From the NCBI RefSeq assembly GCF_018388465.1, contig NZ_CP074404.1, positions 2,604,001-2,668,000 of the forward strand: a stretch of DNA of 64,000 nt, written 5' to 3'. Under the pieces are notes generated by a model. The model saw only the letters and a program-made list of their open reading frames with translations, ran no database searches and was not told the origin of the DNA. Of the stretch, positions 28,301-34,908 are shown piece after piece. Source of the DNA: Cellulomonas fengjieae (GTDB lineage Bacteria; Actinomycetota; Actinomycetes; Actinomycetales; Cellulomonadaceae). Position 1 is the first letter of the stretch; every line of letters begins with the position of its first letter. A program made the translations under genes and the position numbers.

Positions 28301-28994
28301 CGCTGCTGCGCCGCGCCACGGCCCCCGGGCGGCACCGGCCCCGCTGCTCGTACGCCCGCTGCCCGAGCGGTCCGACCTGCCGGCGCATCTCCCGGCGGGC
28401 GGGCTGCTCCGGGTCCCGCTCGGTCAGGGAGGTGACGACGCGGAGACCGTGTGGGCGGACCTGACGGAGGGGCTGCTGGTGGCCGGACCGCCGGGCTCGG
28501 GGCGCAGCACCGCACTGCGGGTGGTCGCGCAGGGATTGGTCCGTGCCGGCGTCGGGGTGGTCCGGCTGACGGGCACCGGCACCGCGCCGCTGCCGGGGGT
28601 GCGTGACGTCGGGCCGGACGACGTGGTGGCGGCGTGCCAGGCAGGTGGGGGCGATCCGGCCGCTGTGCGGGCCCCTGCCGCGGTGCTGCTGGTCGACGAC
28701 CTCGACGACCTCGAGCGCGCACACCCCGAGCTCACCGCGCTGCTCGCCTCGTCCTCGGCGACCCTCGTGGCCGCCGTGACCTCCGGCAGTGCCGCCCATG
28801 CCTTCCGGGGGCCGGTCGCGGCGATGCTGCGCCGCCGCCGGCTGCTCGTGCTGGACGTCCACGACCCCGCGTCCGCCGAGCTCGTCGGCCCGACCGCGGC
28901 CTGGCACGTCGACCCGCGCAGCCGCCCGGCCGGACGGGGGGTGCTCCTGCACGGCAGAGCGGCAGTCGTCGTGCAGGTCTACTCGGCGTCCTGA
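25335..28994 (+). CDS. FtsK/SpoIIIE-family ATPase, EccC-like, three P-loop domains
   Basis: A 1219-residue protein when started at the GTG at 25335. The N-terminal 200 residues hold a possible FHA-like fold (LTVHDPTLTTVHLRLRG), followed by two membrane helices near residues 200-235. Three ATPase domains follow. Domain 1 has GTTGAGKSE (500-508), LLVDFKGGTG and an intact Walker B VVVDEL. Domain 2 has GGPRSGRTT (809-817) but VVVDRL in place of a DE pair. Domain 3 has GPPGSGRST (1051-1059) with LLVDDL. This is the layout of the type VII secretion motor EccC/EssC, yet no WXG100, EccB, EccD or MycP gene is near. The role is unknown. Confidence 0.75.
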   Translation: MRFTLLHPDPSRGPGLHPTDVEADVGIALSALRPALARASGYAGWASAGIRPAVGDVALDEHHVVGQPPLVHGCVLRTGTGAPSEAVLAVRSPWHVAVVAGPDSGGVLAVPAVGTVRLGPPGRTDAPSLTVHDPTLTTVHLRLRGRRVRARVGRGPWRRWRPDRPHRVGRTTLVVRGEPRDRTPHQRAPDEVPSTMARPVTWLAPLLGTVALAAALRQPLLLVAGLAVPLLALGPAAVTRWRRRGRAPADDAVLDLAALAAATAHARVTATAEPILLEPPWDPGGSLAVVGPRDLALPVARAAVLGALGTHLGTRLAVRSLRSKDWAWCVWATAADAPLPRGVEPALVVADQPPDPAALARWRSQAPAAQRVLVLTESVAGVPAWCRARLEVGHRSVRLHDAGGRVEEVPRHGISVQRAEDQVRAAAAVHASVESCGPDVAATLPTQVSLADLDGIPAPGAVAQAWATPRTGLVAALGTGAGGTTSVDLVGDGPHALVAGTTGAGKSELLTTLVLSLALTHPPDRLAILLVDFKGGTGLGPVAVLPHVLEHVTDLDAAHARRVLAALRGELRRRETVLAAAGARDLAELDPAAGAPPRLLVVVDELRALTEDVPDASAALTRIAAQGRALGVHLVLATQRPAGAVAADLRANVALRIALRVTDPADSTDVLDAPDAALLDPTTPGRAWVRRGTRPLEPVQVARAVAGSSGPGVVAARPWCDAVGGWSPTAPPPAADDACAAWLRAADAAARARPTTARPPWLPALPPVVRTGDVPDGPGLALAVADLPDEQRRGAVRWEPADGPLLVVGGPRSGRTTTLVAAGAGALARGWEVHAIGLPAEAVAHLRDVDPDGGLGSVLATEDARAVARLLELVATAQRRRVLVVVDRLDLLLDSLGLLARGAGADRLTALWRGRSGGAALAAAAGPGGAALQHAAAFTHRLVLPLADSALDALAGVPAALAGRRTTPGRAVHVHAAGAELCQVVLPERAAAPRHGPRAAPAPLLVRPLPERSDLPAHLPAGGLLRVPLGQGGDDAETVWADLTEGLLVAGPPGSGRSTALRVVAQGLVRAGVGVVRLTGTGTAPLPGVRDVGPDDVVAACQAGGGDPAAVRAPAAVLLVDDLDDLERAHPELTALLASSSATLVAAVTSGSAAHAFRGPVAAMLRRRRLLVLDVHDPASAELVGPTAAWHVDPRSRPAGRGVLLHGRAAVVVQVYSAS

Positions 28995-29365
28995 CGGCGA
29001 GCCGGCGCGCCCCCGGCCGGCAGCAGCAGCCCGACGCCGACCACCACGGCGATCACCAGGACCGCAGCCGCCCACACCGTCTGCTCGGCGCCCAGCCAGC
29101 CGACGGCCAGCACGACGAGGAGGATCTGCCACATGATCACGGGCGAGCGCGCCCACCGCCGACCCCGCCACAGACCCCGGGCCGCGAGCAGGAGGAGCAG
29201 CGCGATCCCGAAGCCGAACGCGGCCAGGAACAGGCTCGCGGCCGGCATCGTGGCGGCGCCGCGCACGACGTCGGTGGTCCACGCCACCGCCAGGCCGAGG
29301 AACGCGGCCGCCTCGAGGACGACGAGGAGGCACACGACGAGCAGGACGGGGCGGCGTTCGGTCAC
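28979..29365 (-). CDS. Small four-helix membrane protein of unknown function
   Basis: A 128-residue protein with hydrophobic segments near residues 6-28, 43-63, 76-94 and 96-115, separated by basic loops (ARGLWRGRRWARS), ending in a short basic tail. I do not recognise a characterised family. It converges with the FtsK-like gene and overlaps its last 16 bases. The GTG start at 29365 lies exactly six bases after a minus-strand TAGGCT hexamer (29372-29377), indicating a leaderless transcript. Confidence 0.6.
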   Translation of the reverse strand: MTERRPVLLVVCLLVVLEAAAFLGLAVAWTTDVVRGAATMPAASLFLAAFGFGIALLLLLAARGLWRGRRWARSPVIMWQILLVVLAVGWLGAEQTVWAAAVLVIAVVVGVGLLLPAGGAPARRQDAE

Positions 29366-29750
29366 CCGAGGAGCCTAGGCACGTCGGCTCGACGCGTCCG
29401 CGGGGACCCGCCGACGGCTGGTGGCGTCGGGTCCGATACCACGGCTCGAGGGTGACTCACGACACGAGGTGACGCCGATCACGCTACCGGCGCAGGGCCG
29501 CGACCAGGACTTCCGGCTCAGAATGCCCCTCACCTGCGGCGATGTGCGTCCTATCGCGATGCACAGGAGACTCCCAGGTGTGACGAACGCATCAACCGTC
29601 ACCGAGATGAAACCTTCCTGTAACCCTTGTGGACTCACCACACGGGTGCGAGCCTAGAGGCAGTACGTCCACCCACCCCCCCGATCTCACGTGCAGACTC
29701 GTGCGCCCTGCCCCCCGGGCGCTCAGCGACGTGTGCCTAGGAGCGAACTC
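29366..29750. promoter_or_regulatory. 385-base intergenic region upstream of whiB1
   Basis: No credible gene is visible here. The leftmost bases hold the promoter of the small membrane-protein gene. The rest should be the promoter and leader of whiB1. It contains a GTGA-N6-TCAC palindrome (29469-29482). AGGAG at 29739-29743 is the whiB1 ribosome-binding site. The length suggests a long 5' leader or several regulator sites, as known for whiB1 in mycobacteria. Confidence 0.5.
29469..29482. promoter_or_regulatory. Candidate CRP/GlxR-type operator upstream of whiB1
   Basis: GTGACGCCGATCAC has the half-sites GTGA and TCAC at the six-base spacing of CRP-family operators. whiB1 of Mycobacterium tuberculosis is a known CRP (Rv3676) target, which makes the match more likely to be functional. 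It lies about 270 bases before the ATG, so the transcription start would have to be far upstream. Confidence 0.4.
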
Positions 29751-29999
29751 ATGGATTGGCGCCACCGCGCAGAGTGCCTCGACGAGGACCCGGAGCTCTT
29801 CTTCCCCATCGGGAACACCGGTCCTGCGCTGCTCCAGATCGACGAGGCGAAGGCTGTCTGCCGTCGCTGCCCCGTCGTCGACACGTGCCTGAAGTGGGCG
29901 ATCGAGACCGGTCAGGACGCCGGCGTCTGGGGCGGCCTGTCCGAGGACGAGCGCCGCGCGCTCAAGCGGCGCACCGCCCGTCAGCGACGCGCCGGCTGA
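29751..29999 (+). CDS. whiB1: WhiB1-type iron-sulfur transcription factor
   Basis: An 82-residue protein closely resembling WhiB1: it opens MDWRHRAEC, continues DEDPELFFPIGNTGPAL, and has cysteines at residues 9, 37, 40 and 46, the positions that hold the NO-sensitive [4Fe-4S] cluster. The GVWGG turn (58-62) and a basic tail (ALKRRTARQRR) for DNA binding follow. WhiB1 binds the primary sigma factor and regulates essential genes. The ATG at 29751 has AGGAG seven bases upstream. The neighbour pdtaS is convergent, the same gene pair as Rv3219/Rv3220c. Confidence 0.95.
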   Translation: MDWRHRAECLDEDPELFFPIGNTGPALLQIDEAKAVCRRCPVVDTCLKWAIETGQDAGVWGGLSEDERRALKRRTARQRRAG

Positions 30000-30080
30000 C
30001 ACCCGCACCGCCTCACCCGGCCCCGCCGCGCACCGCGCGGTGGGGCCGAGCCGTGTCCGGAGGGAGCCGACGGCGCCCGG

Positions 30081-30147
30081 CAGCTCAGGCCAGGGCCGCG
30101 ATGTCGCAGCTCAGGATGTCGCAGCTCAGGCCAGAGCCGCGATGTCG
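30081..30147. repeat. Tandem duplication of the pdtaS 3' end
   Basis: A 26-base unit beginning CAGCTCAGGCCAG occurs at 30081-30106 and again at 30122-30147 with one mismatch. A partial copy (CAGCTCAGG) lies between them at 30107-30115. The right-hand copy encodes the last residues and stop of pdtaS, and the left copy is its non-coding duplicate just downstream. Confidence 0.8.
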
Positions 30148-31607
30148 CGGGGGCCGCGCAGCCGCGCCTCGATGACGACCGAGGTGCCGCCGCCCTCCCG
30201 GTGTCGCCACTCGATCGTGCCCCGCATCTCGTTGGTCACCAGGGTCGAGACGATCTGCGTGCCGAGCCCGGTCCCCGCGCCCCGGTCGGTCGGCACCCCG
30301 GAGCCGTCGTCGGCCACCTCGACGCGCAGCGTGTCGTCCTGGCGGTCCACGATGACCTCCACCGTGCCCGACTCCCGTCCCGCGAACCCGTGCTCGACGG
30401 CGTTGGTGACCAGCTCGGTGAGGATGAGAGCGAGCGCCGTGGCGTCCTGCGCGGGGATCGAGCCGAACGAGCCGCGCACGAGCGTGCGCACCTGGGCGCC
30501 CTCGGTGGCCACGTCCGCAGCGAGCCGCAGGCTGCGGCCGACGAGGTCGTCGAAGGGCACGCTCTCGTCCAGGGTCTGCGACAGGGTCTCGTGCACGAGC
30601 GCGATCGTGGCCACGCGCCGCATGGCCTCCACCAGCGCGTCCTTGGCCTCCGGCGAGGCCACCCGGCGGGACTGCAGCCGCAGCAGCGCCGCCACGGTCT
30701 GCAGGTTGTTCTTCACGCGGTGGTGGATCTCGCGGATCGTGGCGTCCTTGGTGATGAGCTCGCGCTCGCGGCGTCGCAGCTCGGACACGTCCCGGCACAG
30801 CAGCACCGCACCGACCCGCTGGCCGTGCTCGGTCAGGGGCACCGCGCGCAGCGACAGCGCCACGCCGCGCGCCTCGACGTCCACGCGCCACGGCGCCCGC
30901 CCCATGAGGACGAGCGGCATCGACTCGTCGACCGTGTCGTGCTGCTCGATGAGCTCCGCGGTGACCTCGACGAGCGAGCGCCCCACCAGGTCGCCCACCA
31001 CGCCGAGCCGGTGGAAGCACGACAGCGCGTTGGGGCTGGCGTAGAGCACCTCGCCCTCCGAGTTGAGGCGCACGAGCCCGTCCCCGACGCGGGGCGCACC
31101 ACGGCGCGGGCCGGTCGGGGCGTCGGGGGCCGGGAACTCGCCGCGGCCCACCATCGCGAAGACGTCGTCGGCCGCCTCGACGTAGTTCAGCTCGAGCCGG
31201 CTCGGGGTCCGGGTGCCACCCAGGTTGGTCTGCCGGGCGAGCACCGCGATGGCCTTGCCGCGCCGGACCACCGGGACGGCTTCCTCGCGCACCGCGTAGG
31301 AGCCGAACCAGCGCGGCTCGCGCGACCGCTGCGGCACCCGCTCGTCCAGCGCACGCTGCAGCTGGCCCCGCTGGCCCTCCGGGGCGCTGGAACCGACCAC
31401 GTCGTCGTAGTGCACGGTCGCCCCGGTGGACGGCCTCGCCTGGGCTATCGCGATGAAGTCGCCCTCGCTCGTCGGCAGCCACAGGACGAGATCGGCGAAC
31501 GCGAGGTCGGACAGCACCTGCCAGTCGCCCACGAGGAGGTGCAACCACTCCAGGTCATGAGCATCGAGCGCGGCATATCGAGCGGCAAGGGTGCTCAGCG
31601 TAGACAC
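30126..31607 (-). CDS. pdtaS: Two-component sensor histidine kinase PdtaS
   Basis: A 493-residue cytosolic kinase with no membrane helix. An N-terminal GAF-like sensor (residues 1-150), a PAS-like domain (about 185-285, GLVRLNSEGEVLYASPNAL) and a HisKA_2 core with EIHHRVKNNLQTVAALLRLQ are followed by the ATPase boxes LTELVTNAVEHG, VADDGSGVP and GTGLGTQIV. Length, architecture and convergence with whiB1 match Rv3220c, which phosphorylates the RNA-binding ANTAR regulator PdtaR (not in this window). The GTG start at 31607 lies seven bases after TACCCT on the minus strand. The 3' end is duplicated downstream. Confidence 0.93.
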   Translation of the reverse strand: MSTLSTLAARYAALDAHDLEWLHLLVGDWQVLSDLAFADLVLWLPTSEGDFIAIAQARPSTGATVHYDDVVGSSAPEGQRGQLQRALDERVPQRSREPRWFGSYAVREEAVPVVRRGKAIAVLARQTNLGGTRTPSRLELNYVEAADDVFAMVGRGEFPAPDAPTGPRRGAPRVGDGLVRLNSEGEVLYASPNALSCFHRLGVVGDLVGRSLVEVTAELIEQHDTVDESMPLVLMGRAPWRVDVEARGVALSLRAVPLTEHGQRVGAVLLCRDVSELRRRERELITKDATIREIHHRVKNNLQTVAALLRLQSRRVASPEAKDALVEAMRRVATIALVHETLSQTLDESVPFDDLVGRSLRLAADVATEGAQVRTLVRGSFGSIPAQDATALALILTELVTNAVEHGFAGRESGTVEVIVDRQDDTLRVEVADDGSGVPTDRGAGTGLGTQIVSTLVTNEMRGTIEWRHREGGGTSVVIEARLRGPRDIAALA

Positions 31608-31706
31608 GGTGCCCAGGGTAGGTCGCCGCTCGGGGGCCGTGGGCAGGACGGCCAAGGCCCGGGCGGCTAGCCTCGGACCACCGACCCGATCACGTAAGGA
31701 ACAACC

Positions 31707-32225
31707 GTGCGACTGAGCGTGACGCTCGACCTGCCGACGGACCCGCACGCCGCGGCGCTGATGCTGTCCGACCCCGCGTACGTGGACCAGAAGGTGCGCG
31801 CGAGCGGGTCGCTCGAGCACCACGTGGACGTCACCGGCTCCCCCGAGGACGCGTTCACCGTGACGACCCGCCGCGCGATGCCCACGGACCAGATCCCCGG
31901 CCACCTGCGCAACCTCGTCGGCAACCAGATCGACGTCCGCCTCGTCGAGGCATGGGAGGCCGCGGCCGCCGACGGCTCCCGCGTCGGGACCGTCGTGGTC
32001 GAGATCGCGGGTGCTCCCGTGCGCCTCAGCGGTCGCACCGCCCTGGTCGCGAACGGGGCGCACCGGAGCACGGTGACGTACGACGGGGAGCTGCGCGCGA
32101 CGGTGCCGATCTTCGGCTCCGCGATCGAGCAGGCCGCCGCCGGTGCGATCCGCTCCGCGCTGCAGGTCGAGCAGGACGTCGCGAACCGCTGGATCACCGG
32201 TCACGGACAGGCGCCACAGCCGTAA
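31707..32225 (+). CDS. DUF2505 family protein
   Basis: A 172-residue soluble protein with the SRPBCC-like pattern of DUF2505: MRLSVTLDLPTDPHAAALML, a central segment with RRAMPTDQIPGHLRN, and a C-terminal amphipathic helix. Such proteins have a helix-grip fold that may bind a hydrophobic ligand, but no function is known. The GTG start at 31707 has AAGGA eight bases upstream, and TAGCCT about 30 bases upstream is a plausible -10. The gene is divergent from pdtaS. Confidence 0.75.
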   Translation: MRLSVTLDLPTDPHAAALMLSDPAYVDQKVRASGSLEHHVDVTGSPEDAFTVTTRRAMPTDQIPGHLRNLVGNQIDVRLVEAWEAAAADGSRVGTVVVEIAGAPVRLSGRTALVANGAHRSTVTYDGELRATVPIFGSAIEQAAAGAIRSALQVEQDVANRWITGHGQAPQP

Positions 32226-32279
32226 CGATTCGGTAACACGGACCGATGTCCATATCGCTCTGACCTGCGCAAACACCTG

Positions 32280-32297
32280 TGTGGAATCGCTACCACA
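32280..32297. promoter_or_regulatory. Inverted repeat upstream of the sugar-transport promoter
   Basis: TGTGG and CCACA are separated by eight bases (AATCGCTA), forming an 18-base imperfect dyad about 23 bases before the TTGACA -35. It resembles an activator or second-repressor site, but the spacing is two bases longer than a CRP site. Confidence 0.35.
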
Positions 32298-32319
32298 CCG
32301 ATTACCCCCACACGGCTCC

Positions 32320-32375
32320 TTGACACCCGCGGGGGCGCCGACGACAGTACTCCGCAGCGCGTGGGAACGCTCCCG
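32320..32375 (+). promoter_or_regulatory. Sugar ABC operon promoter with CelR/CebR-like operator
   Basis: TTGACA at 32320-32325 is a perfect -35; the -10 is weak (GACAGT near 32343). Downstream, TGGGAACGCTCCCG at 32362-32375 differs at two positions from TGGGAGCGCTCCCA, the operator of the LacI-family cello-oligosaccharide repressors CelR and CebR. It is flanked by CTCCGCAG (32350-32357) and CTGCGGAG (32378-32385), an 8-base inverted repeat. The operator would overlap or follow the start of transcription, the expected place for repression. The regulator gene is the fourth gene of this cluster. Confidence 0.7.
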
Positions 32376-32508
32376 TACTGCGGAGGGGAGCGCGACCACG
32401 CCGGGTCCAACGGCCCAACCCGACGTCCCCCCGCTCCCTTTCGGCGACCGGACGACGGGCGCCCTACGGGTACGGCGAGGACGCCGTCCGACTGACAAGG
32501 GAGTCACA

Positions 32509-33813
32509 GTGCGCAAGACCACCAGCAAGATGTGGGCGGCCGCGGCAGGGGTCACGGGCATCGCCCTCCTCGCCACCGCCTGCTCCGGCAGCTCCGACAC
32601 GCCGGGCGACGACGAGTCCGAGGGCGGCAGCGAGAACATCACCCTCACGCTCGGCACGTTCAACGAGCCGGGCTACACGGACGAGATGTTCGCCGCGTAC
32701 GAGGCCGAGAACCCGGGCATCACGATCGAGAACAAGAAGGCCGCGACGTCGAACGAGGCGCGCGACAACCTGAACACGCGCCTCGCGGCCGGCTCGGGCT
32801 CCTCGGACATCGAGATGATCGAGATCGACTGGCTCCCGGAGCTCATGCAGTACCCGGACAAGTTCGTCGACCTGACCGACCCCGAGCTCGCGGACCGCTG
32901 GCTGCCCTGGAAGGTCGAGCAGGCCACGACCCCCGACGGCATCCTGCTCGGCTACGGCACCGACATCGGCCCGGAGGCCATCGCGTTCCGCGGCGACCTG
33001 CTCGCCGCGGCCGGCCTGCCCTCCACGCGCGAGGAGGTCGCCGAGGCCATCGGTGGCGCCGACGCCACGTGGGAGAGCTACTTCGAGTTCGGCCGCCAGT
33101 ACAGCGCCGCCTCCGGTGGCAAGCCGTTCTTCGACTCCGCCGGTGCCACCTACCAGGGCATGATCAACCAGGTCAAGAACGCCTACGAGGAGGAGGACGG
33201 CACGATCATCGCCGCCGAGAACCCCGAGGTGAAGGCGATCTACGACGCCGTCACCAAGGCGTCGGTCGACGACGGTCTGTCGGCCCACCTCAGCCAGTGG
33301 AGCGACGACTGGGCCTCCTCCTTCCAGACGGACGGCTTCGCCACCATGCTGGCCCCGGGCTGGATGCTCGGTGTCATCGAGGGCAACTCGGCCGGCGTGA
33401 CCGGCTGGGACATCGCGGACGTCTTCCCCGGCGGCGCCGGCAACTGGGGCGGTTCGTTCCTCACGGTCCCGTCGCAGAGCAAGCACCCCGAGGAGGCCAA
33501 GAAGCTGGCCGCCTGGCTCACCGCGCCGGAGCAGCAGATCGCCGCGTACAAGAGCAAGGGCACGTTCCCGAGCCAGGTCGAGGCGCTCGCCTCGGACGAG
33601 CTGCTCAGCTCCACGAACGAGTTCTTCAACAACGCCCCCGCCGGCCAGATCCTGGCCAACCGCGCGGTCGGCATCATCGCCCCGTTCAAGGGCAAGCAGT
33701 ACTTCGCGGTCAACGACGCGATGCAGTCGTCCCTGACCGAGGTCGACGTCAACGGTGGTGACCCCGCCGCTGCGTGGGACACCTTCGTCAGCGCGGTTTC
33801 CGCACTCGGCTGA
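32509..33813 (+). CDS. Sugar-binding lipoprotein of an ABC importer (CebE-like)
   Basis: A 434-residue family 1 extracellular solute-binding protein. The signal peptide ends in lipobox LATAC (Cys near residue 26), followed by an acidic Ser/Gly linker, then the binding domain (LTLGTFNEPGYTDEMFAAYE, GSGSSDIEMIEIDW, GGSFLTVPSQSKHPEEAKKLAAWL). It captures an oligosaccharide outside the membrane for the two permeases encoded next. The GTG start at 32509 has AAGGGAG five bases upstream. A CelR/CebR-like operator in the promoter and a LacI gene in the cluster point to a cello-oligosaccharide or similar beta-glucan oligomer (inference). Confidence 0.88.
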   Translation: MRKTTSKMWAAAAGVTGIALLATACSGSSDTPGDDESEGGSENITLTLGTFNEPGYTDEMFAAYEAENPGITIENKKAATSNEARDNLNTRLAAGSGSSDIEMIEIDWLPELMQYPDKFVDLTDPELADRWLPWKVEQATTPDGILLGYGTDIGPEAIAFRGDLLAAAGLPSTREEVAEAIGGADATWESYFEFGRQYSAASGGKPFFDSAGATYQGMINQVKNAYEEEDGTIIAAENPEVKAIYDAVTKASVDDGLSAHLSQWSDDWASSFQTDGFATMLAPGWMLGVIEGNSAGVTGWDIADVFPGGAGNWGGSFLTVPSQSKHPEEAKKLAAWLTAPEQQIAAYKSKGTFPSQVEALASDELLSSTNEFFNNAPAGQILANRAVGIIAPFKGKQYFAVNDAMQSSLTEVDVNGGDPAAAWDTFVSAVSALG

Positions 33814-33821
33814 CGCTCGTC

Positions 33822-33857
33822 GGACCGGACCGGTGGGTCAGCCCACCGGTCCGGTCC
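33822..33857 (+). terminator. Intercistronic stem-loop between binding protein and permease
   Basis: A perfect 16-base-pair stem (33822-33837 with 33842-33857, arms beginning GGACCGGACCGG) closes a 4-base loop (TCAG), nine bases after the binding-protein stop. No T-run follows. In such operons this kind of hairpin usually protects the 5' message or partially terminates, giving far more binding protein than permease. Confidence 0.75.
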
Positions 33858-33897
33858 CCCAGCGCCCGACCCTGCCACTGCCTGAGAAGGACACCTG

Positions 33898-34908
33898 ATG
33901 GTCACCTCCACCACGTCGCCCCAGCTGGACACCGGTCCGCAGGGCGACCCCGACCGGGCACCGCGCCGGATCGGCTTCAGCCAGACCCTGGGTCGCTGGG
34001 ACGTCAAGGTCTCGCCGTACCTCTACATCTCCCCGTTCTTCATCCTCTTCGCGATCACGGGCCTGTTCCCGCTCGTGTACACGGCCTACGTGTCGGTGCA
34101 CGACTGGAACCTGATCGGCGGCAAGGGCGCCTTCGTCGGGCTCGAGAACTACGCGTTCGTCCTGCAGGAGCCCAACTTCTGGAGGGGCCTGCGCAACACC
34201 TTCAGCATCTTCCTGATCTCCACGGTGCCGCAGCTGATCATCGCGATCGTGATCGCCGCGCTGCTGGACGCGAACCTGCGCGCCAGGACGTTCTGGCGCA
34301 TGGGTGTGCTCCTGCCCTACGTCGTCGCACCGGTGGCCGTCAGCCTCATCTTCGGCAAGCTCTTCGCGGACAAGTTCGGCCTGATCAACACGGTGCTCGG
34401 CTACATCGGGATCGACCCGATCGGCTGGCACGCACAGGTCCTGCCCAGCCACATCGCGATCGCCACGATGGTCGACTTCCGCTGGACGGGCTACAACACC
34501 CTGATCCTGCTCGCGGCGATGCAGGCGATCCCGCGTGACCTGTACGAGGCGGCCATCCTGGACGGCGCCTCGCGCGTCCGGCAGTTCTTCTCGGTCACCA
34601 TCCCGATGCTGCGGCCGACGATCATCTTCGTCGTCATCACCTCCACCATCGGTGGCCTGCAGATCTTCGACGAGCCGCGGCTCTTCGACCAGACCGGACA
34701 AGGTGGCCCGAGCCGTCAGTGGATGACGGCCACGATGTACATCTACGAGCTCGGCTGGGGCAACCAGAAGAGCTTCGGGCGTGCGTCCGCGGTCGCCTGG
34801 ATCCTGTTCCTCATCATCATCGTGATCGCCATGATCAACTTCTCGATCACTCGGAAGATCGCGTCGGAGAGCTCGACGACGAAGAAGCGGAAGAAGGTCT
34901 CCCGATGA
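33898..34908 (+). CDS. Sugar ABC transporter permease, MalF/CebF-like
   Basis: A 336-residue inner-membrane permease with six predicted helices, starting with a 45-residue cytoplasmic segment, then YLYISPFFILFAITGLFPL. The EAA loop that contacts the ATPase reads EAAILDGASRVRQFFSVTIP. The ATG at 33898 has AGAAGGA upstream, and the 3' end overlaps the second permease gene by 4 bases (ATGA). No ATPase gene lies in the cluster, as in CebEFG systems that share the ATPase MsiK encoded elsewhere. Confidence 0.9.
   Translation: MVTSTTSPQLDTGPQGDPDRAPRRIGFSQTLGRWDVKVSPYLYISPFFILFAITGLFPLVYTAYVSVHDWNLIGGKGAFVGLENYAFVLQEPNFWRGLRNTFSIFLISTVPQLIIAIVIAALLDANLRARTFWRMGVLLPYVVAPVAVSLIFGKLFADKFGLINTVLGYIGIDPIGWHAQVLPSHIAIATMVDFRWTGYNTLILLAAMQAIPRDLYEAAILDGASRVRQFFSVTIPMLRPTIIFVVITSTIGGLQIFDEPRLFDQTGQGGPSRQWMTATMYIYELGWGNQKSFGRASAVAWILFLIIIVIAMINFSITRKIASESSTTKKRKKVSR

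Noticed and set aside
29366..29690. Short open frames upstream of whiB1
   Set aside because: They have no plausible start context, atypical composition for this genome and no recognisable protein features.
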